A DNA stretch of 64,000 nucleotides from Arthrobacter sp. Y81 (lineage in GTDB: Bacteria; Actinomycetota; Actinomycetes; Actinomycetales; Micrococcaceae): contig NZ_PJIL01000005.1 of assembly GCF_002929335.1 (NCBI RefSeq), forward strand, positions 186,001 to 250,000, in the 5' to 3' direction. The notes beneath the pieces were generated by a model. The model ran no database searches. It was not told the DNA's origin and was given only the letters and a program-made list of their open reading frames with translations. Shown in pieces: positions 53,631 to 63,658 of this stretch. The translations under genes and the position numbers were made by a program. Each line of letters begins with the position of its first letter. Position 1 is the stretch's first letter.

Positions 53631-53995
53631 GCGCCGGTGTTCCCACTGCTGACCGACGGTCCGGGCGCAGCGTCGGTTCGCACCGAACCGGGGCCGGCCG
53701 GATCAGCCGGGCCAGTTGTGGAGTCGGCCGCTGCGTAATCCATTGCCAGCGCCCGTGCCACTCCCAGGGCCGCCTGCATTGAGACCGCATCCGGTGCCTG
53801 CCCCGAACCCGATGCCATGCCCGCCGCGAAGCCGGCGATGAAAGTGGTCAGCGGCGCCGCCGGCCGCACCACCGAATGGGCCGCGACGCCGGCCAGCGCA
53901 AGCACTTCATTGACGTCCACCTCGACGTCCTCCAGCTCGAAGGCTTGCAGCAGGGCCCGGCACCAGTCCTCCAGCGTTTCGTCCTGGCTTTTCAC
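53627..53995 (-). CDS. DUF6457 domain protein linked to Moco genes
   Basis: A 122-residue protein. DETLEDWCRALLQAFELEDVEVDVNEVLALAGVAAHSVVRPAAP-type sequence (two blocks, DETLEDWCRALLQAFELEDV and HSVVRPAAPLTTFIAGFAAG) matches DUF6457, found between mobA and moeA in actinobacteria. The GTG at 53995 is preferred because GGAGG lies 5 nt upstream; longer frames extend to 54049. A C-terminal Gly/Pro/Ser-rich tail of about 40 residues is likely disordered. Its role in cofactor synthesis is unknown. Confidence 0.78.
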   Translation of the reverse strand: MKSQDETLEDWCRALLQAFELEDVEVDVNEVLALAGVAAHSVVRPAAPLTTFIAGFAAGMASGSGQAPDAVSMQAALGVARALAMDYAAADSTTGPADPAGPGSVRTDAAPGPSVSSGNTGA

Positions 53996-54056
53996 TGTTG
54001 CCTCCATACTCAAATTCAGTTGCGGTGCCACTGCACGGTCCCCCACCAACGGTGGA

Positions 54057-54674
54057 TCATGACCCCTGGCGGGACACCCCTAACGCGGTGGCATCGTCCC
54101 ACGTGTCCACGTCATCCGTGGCGCCGGCAGGGACAGTAACAGCCCGCACGTCAAGCCTAGCAAGGAGGGCGAAGACTGATGCCCCTGTAAGCCCCCCGCC
54201 CTTCTCCATTTCGTCCACCGCACGTTCTAGCACAGCTGTGCCATAAAAGCCGGCAAGCGGCTGTTTGCGGCCATCCGGAGAAACCGCCATGACTCCTTCG
54301 GATTCGGTGGCATTCTGGCTGTCATGGGCCAGGGCGGCCTGCAGGGCGGCCACGGCCTGGTCCGCTTTGGGCATGTCGCAAGCCAGGATCAGCGTCAACG
54401 CTGCCCGGAGCGGGCCACGCGAGCGGTCAAGGGACGCCAAACCTGCAGCGATCGCCGCCGCAGGCCCCGCGAACGCCGGCTCCTCGCGGCACGTCAGAAC
54501 GCCCGGTGGCAACGTGCCCGGGTCAGGTCCCACCACCACCGTGGCGCCCGCACCGGCGGATGCTGCCAGCGACAGCGCCAGGAGGGTGGCGCCGTCGTAC
54601 ACGAGCTGGGACTTGGGCACGCCGCCCAGGCGCGATGAACGCCCGCCGGCCAGAATCAAGGCATCAAACTCCAC
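54057..54674 (-). CDS. mobA: Molybdenum cofactor guanylyltransferase (MobA-like)
   Basis: A 205-residue nucleotidyltransferase. The NTP-binding signature ILAGGRSSRLGGVPKSQL is at residues 7-24, and LILACDMPKADQAVAAL carries the metal-binding Asp. It would attach GMP to molybdopterin, matching the neighbouring moeA and fdhD, and supports a bis-MGD enzyme such as formate dehydrogenase. The start is the GTG at 54674; the ribosome-binding site is weak. MobA rather than MocA is inferred from the fdhD context. Confidence 0.85.
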   Translation of the reverse strand: MEFDALILAGGRSSRLGGVPKSQLVYDGATLLALSLAASAGAGATVVVGPDPGTLPPGVLTCREEPAFAGPAAAIAAGLASLDRSRGPLRAALTLILACDMPKADQAVAALQAALAHDSQNATESEGVMAVSPDGRKQPLAGFYGTAVLERAVDEMEKGGGLTGASVFALLARLDVRAVTVPAGATDDVDTWDDATALGVSRQGS

Positions 54675-54721
54675 ATGGCCAGCCTAGCCCCGGACACTCG
54701 GCCCGGTGCAGACGTGACGCC

Positions 54722-55222
54722 TCAGGCGGCGGATTCGGGCAGAAGGAACGGGTCCCACGCTGGCGTGGGCTTCTCCAGCTCCTTGATCTGCCAGATGGTG
54801 CCGTGCGGAGGCGCCGGTACGAACCGGAGCTTCCAGCCCATCTCGGCCGGCGTATGGTCACCCTTAACGTTGTTGCACCGCAGGCAGGCGGCCACCAGGT
54901 TTTCCCAGGAGTCCGCACCGCCCCGCGATTTCGGGTGGACATGATCAATGGTGTGTGCTGCCTTACCGCAATAGGCGCAGCGGTGGCCGTCACGGCGCAG
55001 CACACCCCGGCGGCTCACAGCAGTGATTGTGTTGTACCGGGGCCGGATGTAGCGGTTGAGGAGAATCACGGACGGGCGGCCCAGGATCTCCTGCGGCCCA
55101 ACGACAGGATCGTCGCCTTCGGCCACCACGCTTGCTTTTCCGGTCAGCACAAGAACCAGCGCCCGGCGGAAGGTCACAACCGCCAGCGGTTCATATCCAG
55201 CATTAAGAACGAGAGTGCGCAT
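54722..55222 (-). CDS. HNH endonuclease
   Basis: A 166-residue protein of a conserved actinobacterial HNH family. The start MRTLVLNAGYEPLAVVTFRR is highly typical. The nuclease motif runs CAYCGKAAHTIDHVHPKSRG, then ENLVAACLRCNNVKGD, with two CxxC zinc knuckles and the catalytic His in DHV. The ATG at 55222 is chosen because AGAGG lies 8 nt upstream; the ATG two codons earlier sits on top of that site. It probably acts on DNA; the biological role is unknown. Confidence 0.88.
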   Translation of the reverse strand: MRTLVLNAGYEPLAVVTFRRALVLVLTGKASVVAEGDDPVVGPQEILGRPSVILLNRYIRPRYNTITAVSRRGVLRRDGHRCAYCGKAAHTIDHVHPKSRGGADSWENLVAACLRCNNVKGDHTPAEMGWKLRFVPAPPHGTIWQIKELEKPTPAWDPFLLPESAA

Positions 55223-55389
55223 GCACATACCTCTTCACGGCCGCACCCGTCAGGGGCTCGAGGGCCGGCTGCCCTCTGCTTGTCCGGGCTATGGATCGAC
55301 AACACAAGAGTAAACACTCAAGTGCCCGATCACCGAATCGGGCCACTACCACACACTGCGTGTCGGCAATAATTCACCTGCCGGAAACG

Positions 55390-55424
55390 CAGAAGAACCC
55401 CTGCCGATGGCAGGGGTTCTTCTG
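55390..55424. terminator. Intrinsic terminator after NlpC/P60 gene
   Basis: A 16-bp perfect stem (CAGAAGAACCCCTGCC, 55390-55405, with 55409-55424) closed by a 3-nt loop. It lies 20 nt beyond the hydrolase stop on the minus strand. Confidence 0.85.
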
Positions 55425-55444
55425 GAAGTCGCTAGCCGGAGGCT

Positions 55445-56200
55445 TTAGCCGCCAACGCGGATGAAGACCGGGCCGGAGCCGACGTTGACGCTGAACAGGG
55501 ATGTGGTTCCACCGTTCCAGCCACCGTGCACGGCCTGGCCGTTGCCGACGTAAACAGCGATGTGGGCCATGCCCATGCCGCCGTTTTCGTAGTAGGCGAG
55601 GTCGCCCGGCTGTGCCTCGGCTGCACTCACGGTGCGGCCCAGGGACAGGTAACCTGCCGGCCAGCCGTGGTAGTTGACACCCACAGCGGCAAGCGCGTTC
55701 GTGGCCAGGGCGGTGCAGTCCTGGGAAACACCGAGCTGGGCGTAAGCGGCAGCTGCAATGGAAGCACCGTTTCCGCTGGCAGCGGCGGGCGCGGCGGGCG
55801 CTGCCGGGGCGGACACAGTTGCTGCAACGGCTGCGGGAGCGGCCTCGGGAGCAGCTTCCTGAACCTCGACGACCGGCTTCGGAGCCTCAACGACCGGAGC
55901 CGGAGTGGTGGAAACAGCCGGCTTCTCGAAGGAGATGGCGATGCTGGAAGCGGCCGAGATGTTGGCCGGAGCGGAAGACTGAACTTCCAGGGTGGAAGCG
56001 GAGGTTGCTTCGCGCTGAACGTTGGTGTCGGCAGCGTTGGCTGCGATACCGCTCGTCAGGACCAGACCGGAAGCAGCAGCGATAACCGCAGCCTGACGGC
56101 CCATGCCACCGGCGTTGTCGCCGACAGCTTTGGCAATGACAGCAAGCGAGTTGGTTTTGGTAACCTCGGCGCGGTGCCGTGCGATGGCACGAGTAGTCAT
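55445..56200 (-). CDS. Secreted NlpC/P60 family peptidoglycan hydrolase (atypical)
   Basis: A 251-residue protein. A basic N-terminus and hydrophobic segment (about 34-56, ending ANA) form a signal peptide; an Ala/Pro/Val-rich linker follows to about 140. The NlpC/P60 domain has Cys162 in DCTALATNAL, His213 in MAHIAVYVGN and GDLAYYENGG. The usual DCSGF is changed to DCTAL. It follows the next hydrolase gene at 138 nt, with no riboswitch between, and ends at the terminator 55390-55424. It likely cleaves stem peptides in the cell wall. Confidence 0.85.
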   Translation of the reverse strand: MTTRAIARHRAEVTKTNSLAVIAKAVGDNAGGMGRQAAVIAAASGLVLTSGIAANAADTNVQREATSASTLEVQSSAPANISAASSIAISFEKPAVSTTPAPVVEAPKPVVEVQEAAPEAAPAAVAATVSAPAAPAAPAAASGNGASIAAAAYAQLGVSQDCTALATNALAAVGVNYHGWPAGYLSLGRTVSAAEAQPGDLAYYENGGMGMAHIAVYVGNGQAVHGGWNGGTTSLFSVNVGSGPVFIRVGG

Positions 56201-56338
56201 TATTTCTCTCTTTCGTTTTCCTCAGACTGCGTGGCAGGCCGCGGTTTTTGGACGCTCCGGCATCTTGGGGGTAAGCCGGAACGGCCCGAACGGGTTTTTA
56301 GCGAAGTACGCGCGCTTCAGTGAAGGGAAGCGCGTGTG

Positions 56339-57067
56339 TTAGCGAAGCGTGTAGAACGCAGACGTGCCCGTGGCGGACACGGCGTGCAGGATGGTGCCCT
56401 GCGACGGGTTCAGCGCGCTGATCATCATGCCGTTGCCGACGTAGATGCCAACGTGAGCGCCGCCGTTTTGCATGACCAGGTCGCCCGGCGCCGGGGTGGC
56501 GGTAGGCGTCATGGCGTTCCATGCGTTGGTGCGGGGGATGCTGATGCCGGCCTGGGCGTAGACCCACTGGGTGAAGCCTGAGCAGTCCCAGCCGCTGGGG
56601 GTGGTGCCGCCCCAGACGTAGGGGCTGCCGATCCCGGTGTAGGCGATCGCGGCGAGGCCTGATGCGGCAGCGGAGGAAACGGCGTCGGCGAGCTTGCCTG
56701 CCTTCGCTTCTCCGTCAGCCTCAGTTGAATCTGAACCGGTCGACTGAGCCCGTACGGTTTCAACCTTGGGCGCTGCCTTCGTGGTCACTGCCGGACGCTC
56801 GAAGGAAATAGTCGCTGTCGGTTCCGCGGTAACGGCCAGCTGGGCCGACTGTGAGCCGGACTCCGTGGAAGCCGACACTCCCAGGTTGGTATCTGCGGCG
56901 TTTGCCGGCATACCAACGCTGAGGATCAGTCCGGACGCGGCTGCAATGACAGCCGCCTGGCGACCTACGGTCCCGGCGTTGGCAGTAACAGCCTTGGACA
57001 CGGAGTTCAACGGGTTCGTACGAACCGTTTGCGCACGGTGGCGCGCAGAATTGTGACGTGTAGACAC
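56339..57067 (-). CDS. Secreted NlpC/P60 family peptidoglycan hydrolase
   Basis: A 242-residue endopeptidase. The signal segment is at about 35-58 (RQAAVIAAASGLILSVGMPA). After a linker the catalytic domain has YVWGGTTPSGWDCSGFTQWV with Cys162 and GGAHVGIYVGNG with His205, the standard NlpC/P60 pair. The GTG at 57067 gives the same MSTRHxxARHR-type start as its paralogue and has GAGAGG upstream. The leader holds a ydaO-type riboswitch, so expression should fall or rise with c-di-AMP, linking wall remodelling to osmotic state. Confidence 0.9.
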   Translation of the reverse strand: MSTRHNSARHRAQTVRTNPLNSVSKAVTANAGTVGRQAAVIAAASGLILSVGMPANAADTNLGVSASTESGSQSAQLAVTAEPTATISFERPAVTTKAAPKVETVRAQSTGSDSTEADGEAKAGKLADAVSSAAASGLAAIAYTGIGSPYVWGGTTPSGWDCSGFTQWVYAQAGISIPRTNAWNAMTPTATPAPGDLVMQNGGAHVGIYVGNGMMISALNPSQGTILHAVSATGTSAFYTLR

Positions 57068-57074
57068 GAAGGTA

Positions 57075-57265
57075 GCCTCTCCCAATGCCTACGAGGTGAG
57101 CTGTCGGATTCGGATGGGAGTCACCCGGCCACGCCGCTTCCTGAGAAGCTTTGCGACTTAACCCCAAGGTCTTCTTGCGAAGACCAAAATTGGTTCCCCC
57201 GCCTCTGCCAGACGATGTAATGCGAACGGACCTTGAGCGGTGGCAGAGTTAGGCAATCCACTCAA
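57075..57265 (-). promoter_or_regulatory. c-di-AMP (ydaO-yuaA) riboswitch before NlpC/P60 gene
   Basis: On the minus strand the leader contains the conserved blocks in order: GAGGCGGGGGAACCA, a hairpin (GGTCTTCG/CGAAGACC type), TTGGGGTTAAGTCG, a second stem with GGCCGGGTGACTCCC, then CCGAATCCGACAGCTCACCT and CGTAGGC. This is the ydaO aptamer as found before cell-wall hydrolase genes in actinobacteria. It ends within about 10 nt of the ribosome-binding site. It shares all blocks with 58215-58455. Confidence 0.85.
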
Positions 57266-57379
57266 GAGCGCCAACTTCGGAAAAGTTGGCGTGCTTTAGA
57301 CGGTACAGGAATTCCAAGTGAATGTCACATTCAGGTCACGGCATGTCACAGGAATACGAGAGTGTTCCATCGGCTTGGA

Positions 57380-58207
57380 TCAGAGCCAGCCGGTAGGGTC
57401 AACGACTTCGCCGTTGACCATCACTTCAAAATGGAGGTGGCAGCCGGTGGAGGCGCCGGTGGTCCCGCTGAGGGCCACAACGTCGCCACGGCTGACCTTC
57501 TGGCCTACCTGGACGTTGGACGAGGACAAGTGGTTGTACGTGGTCTCCAGGCCGTTGCCGTGGTCAATCACCACGCGGTTTCCGCCGCCGTAGGGGTGCC
57601 ATCCCGAGAACGTCACCGTTCCGCTGGCCGCTGCCATAACACTTGTGCCGCACTGGGCCGCATAGTCCTGCCCGCGGTGGAATTCGCCGGAGCCGCCGGT
57701 GATCGGGCTGACCCGGAAGCCGAAGGGGGATGCGGAAACCATCTGCGCCAACGGTGCCCCGAGGCTGCCGGTGGACGCTGCACGGGTAATGGTGCCGGCG
57801 GACTGCGCGCTCAGCAGCTGCTTGAGCTTGCCGTCGGGATCGCCCTTGGTGGCGATGTAGGTCCGGTTGAAGTCGATTTTGGCGCCCGCAGCCGCGGAAA
57901 CCTCAGGCTGCGCCGCTACAGATGCGGCGGCAGCGGACGTGTTTCCGGTGGCCGCAGTGCTCATCATGGGCCCGGTTGACGGGACGGTCACAGTGAGGAC
58001 CAGTCCGGTGGCGGCCAGGGCAATGCCTGCTTTCTGACCCACACCGCTCGCGGAAGCGAACTCGGTGACCTGACTGAACAGGCTCCGGCGCCGGCGCGCA
58101 TCACGATGTGCATCGCGTGGCCTGACCGTCATAACGGCTTCGGCCACGGGGTACTCCGAAGCGGGACCAGTCGCCCTGCGGCGGCCCCTGACGGTCTGCG
58201 TGGTCAA
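57380..58207 (-). CDS. Secreted M23 family metallopeptidase
   Basis: A 275-residue LytM-type endopeptidase. A basic N-terminus (about 45 residues) precedes a hydrophobic signal or anchor helix at 58-75. The peptidase domain is C-terminal: His177 and Asp181 in FHRGQDYAAQCG, and HLHFE at 257-261, are the zinc ligands and catalytic His. The TTG at 58207 is used since AGAGGA lies 6 nt upstream, just after the riboswitch; the longer frame runs into the aptamer. It would cut peptide cross-links in peptidoglycan. Confidence 0.9.
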   Translation of the reverse strand: MTTQTVRGRRRATGPASEYPVAEAVMTVRPRDAHRDARRRRSLFSQVTEFASASGVGQKAGIALAATGLVLTVTVPSTGPMMSTAATGNTSAAAASVAAQPEVSAAAGAKIDFNRTYIATKGDPDGKLKQLLSAQSAGTITRAASTGSLGAPLAQMVSASPFGFRVSPITGGSGEFHRGQDYAAQCGTSVMAAASGTVTFSGWHPYGGGNRVVIDHGNGLETTYNHLSSSNVQVGQKVSRGDVVALSGTTGASTGCHLHFEVMVNGEVVDPTGWL

Positions 58208-58214
58208 GAAATAT

Positions 58215-58455
58215 CCTCTCTGGATAGCCTGCGGAGTTAGCTGTCGGATTCGGGTCAGAGAGATCAAAGACCCGGTCCGCCAATGCAAGGCATCCGGCAC
58301 AGGGGTATCCCTAAGGATTCCTTCGTCGGAGATGACTTGCCGCTGACGGACTTCACCCCAAGGCCGTCTTTCAACGGCCGGTTGTGGTTCCCCCGCCTCT
58401 GCCAGGAGGTGATTCGTACGCTGATCCGCTGGCAGAGCTCGGCTTCGGATCAGGT
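58215..58455 (-). promoter_or_regulatory. c-di-AMP (ydaO-yuaA) riboswitch before M23 peptidase gene
   Basis: The minus-strand leader has the same ordered blocks as the one before the NlpC/P60 gene: CTCTGCCAGCGGATC, GAGGCGGGGGAACCA, a stem with GGCCGTT/AACGGCC type arms, TTGGGGTGAAGTCCG, a longer internal arm, then CCGAATCCGACAGCTAACTC and CGCAGGC. The ribosome-binding site AGAGGA of the peptidase follows. The class is confident; whether c-di-AMP turns the gene off, as in known cases, is inferred. Confidence 0.86.
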
Positions 58456-58564
58456 AACGCTTTAGTATCGGCGCTAGTCCCCAACTATAGGTGATTAATC
58501 AGCGCGGTAATAATTCCGTTATCTACGTCTCAGTGAGTTGTAGGTGGTCCTATGATGCGTGCGG

Positions 58565-59260
58565 TTAGCTGACGGTAACAAACACGTGGGCCGCAACTTC
58601 CGGCGGCAGCTCGAGGGCGCCTTCGATTTCAGGCACGCGCACCGAGATGTACTCCCCAACCCGCTCCAGGGCGAGCGTCGCGCCAGGCCGGATTCCGCCT
58701 TCATCCAGCTGGACCAGCAGCTCCGGTTCAACCTGGATGGGTTCGGCCAGGCGGCTGACAGTAATGCGCGAGTCGGCCCCGTACCCGGTCATGGCGTCGA
58801 GCAGGTTCACCACGCCGTCGGTGAACAAAGGAGCCGGTTGGCCGCCAAGCGCCGCCAGGCCGGGAATGGGATTGCCATAGGGGGAAACCGTGGGGTGGTT
58901 CAGGAGTTCGAAAATGCGCCGTTCAACGCGCTCACTCATGACATGTTCCCAGCGGCAGGCTTCGTCGTGGACATACGCCCAGTCAAGGCCGATAACGTCA
59001 GCCAGGAGCCGTTCCGCCAGCCTGTGCTTGCGCATGACTTCGGTGGCCCGTTTCCGGCCGGTTTCGGTGAGCTCAAGGTGCCGGTCGCCGGAAACAACCA
59101 CCAGCCCGTCGCGCTCCATCCGGCCGATGGTCTGCGAAACGGTGGGCCCTGAGTGGCGCAGCCGTTCGGCAATCCGGGCGCGGAGAGCCACGATGTTCTC
59201 TTCCTCAAGCTCCAAGATTGTCCGAAGATACATCTCCGTGGTGTCGATCAGATCCGTCAT
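58565..59260 (-). CDS. DtxR/IdeR-family metal-dependent repressor
   Basis: A 231-residue regulator. The N-terminal winged helix (TTEMYLRTILELEEENIVAL, then LRHSGPTVSQTIGRMERDGL) and the dimer/metal domain (RHLELTETGRKRATEVMRKH, RLLADVIGLDW, DEACRWEHVMSERVERR) follow the DtxR pattern, with Cys, His and Glu metal ligands in place. A C-terminal SH3-like domain is present (about 160-231). Whether it senses iron (IdeR) or manganese (MntR) cannot be decided. The ATG at 59260 has AGGAG upstream. Confidence 0.9.
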   Translation of the reverse strand: MTDLIDTTEMYLRTILELEEENIVALRARIAERLRHSGPTVSQTIGRMERDGLVVVSGDRHLELTETGRKRATEVMRKHRLAERLLADVIGLDWAYVHDEACRWEHVMSERVERRIFELLNHPTVSPYGNPIPGLAALGGQPAPLFTDGVVNLLDAMTGYGADSRITVSRLAEPIQVEPELLVQLDEGGIRPGATLALERVGEYISVRVPEIEGALELPPEVAAHVFVTVS

Positions 59261-60773
<1,513 letters not shown>

Positions 60774-60796
60774 CGCATCAGCTGACGCTGACCCCG

Positions 60797-62149
60797 TTAG
60801 CGTTCGACGGCGTCGTCCGGGTTTTGCTCCCGGACGGCGCCTTCTTCTTTGCCTTCTTGTCTTTCCGCTTCGCTGGTGTGGCCGGACGCGCCGGATACCA
60901 GTCGGAAAAACCGCATCCCCCGGGCACGGCGGTTGAAGCCCAGCCTCAGCTGCTTTGCCCGGATGATCCACACCATTCCGATCAGCGCGGCCAGCAGCCC
61001 GGAAACCGCGGCCACGGACATGGACCAGCGCGGCCCTGCAACGTTGGCCACCCAGCCGACCAGGGGCGCCCCGATGGGGGTTCCGCCCATGAAGATGGCC
61101 ATGTAGAGGGCCATCACCCGGCCGCGCATGACCGGGTCCGTGGTGGTCTGCACGTAGCCGTTGGCGCTGGTCATCATCGTGATGGCAAAGAGGCCCACCG
61201 GCACCAGGGCCACGCCGAACCAGAAGTAGCTGGGGGCCAGGGCCGCCAGCCCTGACGTGACGCCGAACGCGCCGGCTGCTCCGAAAATGATCCGCAGCCG
61301 TGGCTTGCTTCGGCCGGCGGACAGCAGCGCGCCAGCCACGGAGCCGATGGCCATGATGGAGTTCATCAGCCCGAAGGCACCGGCGTCCAAACCGAACTCT
61401 GTACCCACCATGGCCGCGATGAACAGGACAAAATTCAGGCCGAGGGTGCCCACAATGAATACGGCCACGAGGACCACCACGATGTCCGGGCGGAACCGTA
61501 CGTAACGAAGTCCTTCACGGATCCTCCCCTTGCCGGGAGCCGCGCGGGGAAGGAGGCGCAGGGATGAAGCTGGAATCTTCCACAGGCTCAACAGGAGGGC
61601 CAGGAACGTGGTGGTGTTGATCAGGAACACCCATCCCGGTCCGACGGCCACCGTCAGCACGCCGGCCACCGCGGGTCCGATCATCCTGGCGACGTTGAAG
61701 GAGGCGCTGTTGAGTGCCACCGCGTTGGGCAGGTAGTCGTCCCGCACCAACTCGGAGACGAAAGTCTGCCGCACCGGTGCGTCCAGGGCGGAAACAAGGC
61801 CCAGGAGCAGGGCAAAAGCGTAGACATGCCACAGCTGCCCGGCACCGAGGACCACCAGGAGGCCCAGCCCGGTGCTCAGCAGCGCCATGGTGGACTGGGT
61901 CAGCACCAGGAGGTGCCGCCGGTTGAAGCGGTCAGCCACCAGGCCGGCCACGGGCGCCAGGAAGAGCTGCGGCCCCAGCTGCAGGGCCATGGTGATGCCC
62001 ATGGCCCCCGCGTCATGATCTGTCAGATGGTCAAAGACCAGCCAGTCCTGGGCGGTGCGCTGCATCCAGGTCCCGATATTGGATATCAGGGCACCAACGA
62101 ACCAGAGCCGGTAGTTGACGATATGCAGGGACTTGAAGGTGGACATCAT
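60797..62149 (-). CDS. MFS exporter, EntS-like
   Basis: A 450-residue transporter with about twelve helices. NYRLWFVGALISNIGTWMQR and AQDWLVFDHLT at the N-terminus and LDAPVRQTFVSELV in the middle are characteristic of the EntS (enterobactin exporter)/MFS_3 group. A charged C-terminal tail of about 45 residues follows the last helix. GGAGG precedes the ATG. It is the last gene of a minus-strand run with the DUF3027 and cold-shock genes. The substrate is unknown; a siderophore is one possibility. Confidence 0.85.
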   Translation of the reverse strand: MMSTFKSLHIVNYRLWFVGALISNIGTWMQRTAQDWLVFDHLTDHDAGAMGITMALQLGPQLFLAPVAGLVADRFNRRHLLVLTQSTMALLSTGLGLLVVLGAGQLWHVYAFALLLGLVSALDAPVRQTFVSELVRDDYLPNAVALNSASFNVARMIGPAVAGVLTVAVGPGWVFLINTTTFLALLLSLWKIPASSLRLLPRAAPGKGRIREGLRYVRFRPDIVVVLVAVFIVGTLGLNFVLFIAAMVGTEFGLDAGAFGLMNSIMAIGSVAGALLSAGRSKPRLRIIFGAAGAFGVTSGLAALAPSYFWFGVALVPVGLFAITMMTSANGYVQTTTDPVMRGRVMALYMAIFMGGTPIGAPLVGWVANVAGPRWSMSVAAVSGLLAALIGMVWIIRAKQLRLGFNRRARGMRFFRLVSGASGHTSEAERQEGKEEGAVREQNPDDAVER

Positions 62150-62190
62150 CGCCGGCCTCCGTGTTGCCTGGTCCCCGTTATTTCAGCTGG

Positions 62191-62838
62191 CTAGTCAGCC
62201 TCGCGGAGCGATTGGCCGGCGTCTGATTCCGGGTGGCCGGCGTCAGGGCGGTCGTCGGGTTCCTCTTCCGCGCCGCCGTCGGAAACGGCATCCTCGTCGT
62301 CGTCGAAAACGGGTGCCCCATCGTCGTCGAAAACAGTTGCCTCGCCCATCAGGTCCGGGGCCGTATCGTCCGCGGCTGCGTCGTCCGCAGCGTCCACGGC
62401 GATCCCGTCGACGGCTGCGCCGGCGTCCGCAGTTTCGGCGTCCGCAATTTCATCGTCCTGGGCATCTTCGGGGCGGACCCGTTCTGCCCACGGCACCCAT
62501 TCCGGCGCAAGGATTGAATCCTCCGAGGGCAACAGGCCGAGTTCGTTCACCGTGATGACCTTGGAACGTGAATTGCGTGTGAGCACCGCGTACCACTGCC
62601 AGCCCTGGTACCCGGCCAGCAGGGACTCAAAGAGATGCGTGACAACACGGTCACCCTCGGTCTTTGCACCCAGGTGCCGTCCGATCTGCGAGGCCGGGGC
62701 GATACCCTCAACCGCAGTCCGGGCAAAGTCGGCGGCTGCAGCGAGCACGGCATCCGGCTTGCCGGTGCGCCATACGGGGACGCCGGCACGGGGCCTTGAG
62801 GCCGGTTTGGGGGCGCCCTGATCAGGTTCGGAAGTCAT
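62191..62838 (-). CDS. DUF3027 domain protein
   Basis: A 215-residue protein. The DUF3027 domain occupies the first 125 residues (AVEGIAPASQIGRHLGAKTE, HLFESLLAGYQGWQWYAVLT, SEDSILAPEWVPWAERVRPE). The rest is an extremely acidic Asp/Glu/Ala tail with two copies of a VFDDDxxxxxFDDDE-like unit. The family is actinobacterial and without known function, and is usually next to a cold-shock protein gene, as here (8 nt upstream). Confidence 0.85.
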   Translation of the reverse strand: MTSEPDQGAPKPASRPRAGVPVWRTGKPDAVLAAAADFARTAVEGIAPASQIGRHLGAKTEGDRVVTHLFESLLAGYQGWQWYAVLTRNSRSKVITVNELGLLPSEDSILAPEWVPWAERVRPEDAQDDEIADAETADAGAAVDGIAVDAADDAAADDTAPDLMGEATVFDDDGAPVFDDDEDAVSDGGAEEEPDDRPDAGHPESDAGQSLREAD

Positions 62839-62846
62839 ACGGATGC

Positions 62847-63230
62847 CTAAGCGTCCAGCTCGTCGGCAACCTTACGGAGGGCGGCGGCAATCGCCTTGGC
62901 CTTGTTGCCTTCCGGGTACTTTCCGGCGGACAGCGTTCCGGACAGGTTATCCAGCACGGTCACCAGGTCCTGGACCAGGGGGGCCAGGTCCTTGGCGCTG
63001 GGACGCTTTGCTTTGGCGATGGACGGTGTCTTGTCCAGCACGCGCAATCCGAGCGCCTGTGCGCCCTTGCGTCCGTCAGCCACGCCAAACTCCACCCGGG
63101 TGCCGGCCTTGAGCTCCGTTACGCCCTCGGGCAGGGCGGATTTGGGCAGGAATACTTCCTGGCCGTCCTCGCCCGCGAGGAATCCGAAGCCTTTTTCCTT
63201 GTCATACCACTTGACCTTGCCGGTAGGCAC
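62847..63230 (-). CDS. Cold-shock domain protein with C-terminal extension
   Basis: A 127-residue protein. The N-terminal cold-shock domain (residues 1-65) has GKVKWYDKEKGFGFLAGEDG with RNP1-type KGFGFL; the RNP2 segment is VFLPKSAL instead of the common VFVHxSAI. An additional 60-residue helical domain (AKDLAPLVQDLVTVLDNLSG to the end) distinguishes it from small CspA. It probably binds RNA or single-stranded DNA. It is the first gene of a run with the DUF3027 gene. Confidence 0.88.
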   Translation of the reverse strand: MPTGKVKWYDKEKGFGFLAGEDGQEVFLPKSALPEGVTELKAGTRVEFGVADGRKGAQALGLRVLDKTPSIAKAKRPSAKDLAPLVQDLVTVLDNLSGTLSAGKYPEGNKAKAIAAALRKVADELDA

Positions 63231-63414
63231 GTAATCAACCTTCTTCGTTCTGGACTTCCTGTGACACGGCCGGCGGCCACCGCATCCGCATTGATATGCG
63301 GGTTCAGGGTATGACTGCCTGGACCATGTTGGTCTGTATCTTCAAGGTTATCCTGCCGGGACCCGGTTTCCCGCTTTGCGGCACGGGCACAGCCGGGCTG
63401 TTAGCGTTACTTCC

Positions 63415-63648
63415 ATGACACCCTCCCGCTACCGGCGGCCACTGATGATAGTTGCGGCGGTCATTGCCGTTTTTTCCCTGGCCGCCGTGGGCGCCGTCAT
63501 GGCCATTGCCTTTGCCGGCAGCGCTGCCCCGGTGTGGGTGACGTCCTTTGCCTTGTACGGCCTGCCGCTGGCATTCTTCCTGATGATTATCCTGGTGATC
63601 GACGGCGTTGCCGCCCGGCGCCGGGCAGGAAAGTCCGGCGGGCGGTAA
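63415..63648 (+). CDS. Small two-helix membrane protein
   Basis: A 77-residue protein with a basic N-terminus (MTPSRYRRP), two hydrophobic helices at about 8-32 and 40-62, and a basic C-terminus RRRAGKSGGR. No family is recognised. It precedes the helicase-associated gene by 10 nt, so it may be in the same transcript. The ATG at 63415 fits the hydrophobicity profile; a longer frame starts at 63376. Confidence 0.65.
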   Translation: MTPSRYRRPLMIVAAVIAVFSLAAVGAVMAIAFAGSAAPVWVTSFALYGLPLAFFLMIILVIDGVAARRRAGKSGGR

Positions 63649-63658
63649 CGTTGGACTG

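Noticed and set aside
54001..54049. Upstream extension of the DUF6457 protein to 54049
   Set aside because: The GTG at 53995 has GGAGG at ideal distance and gives the family-typical N-terminus; the extension has no ribosome-binding site.
58208..58300. N-terminal extension of the M23 peptidase to 58300
   Set aside because: It would be translated from within the c-di-AMP riboswitch; the TTG at 58207 has a good ribosome-binding site.
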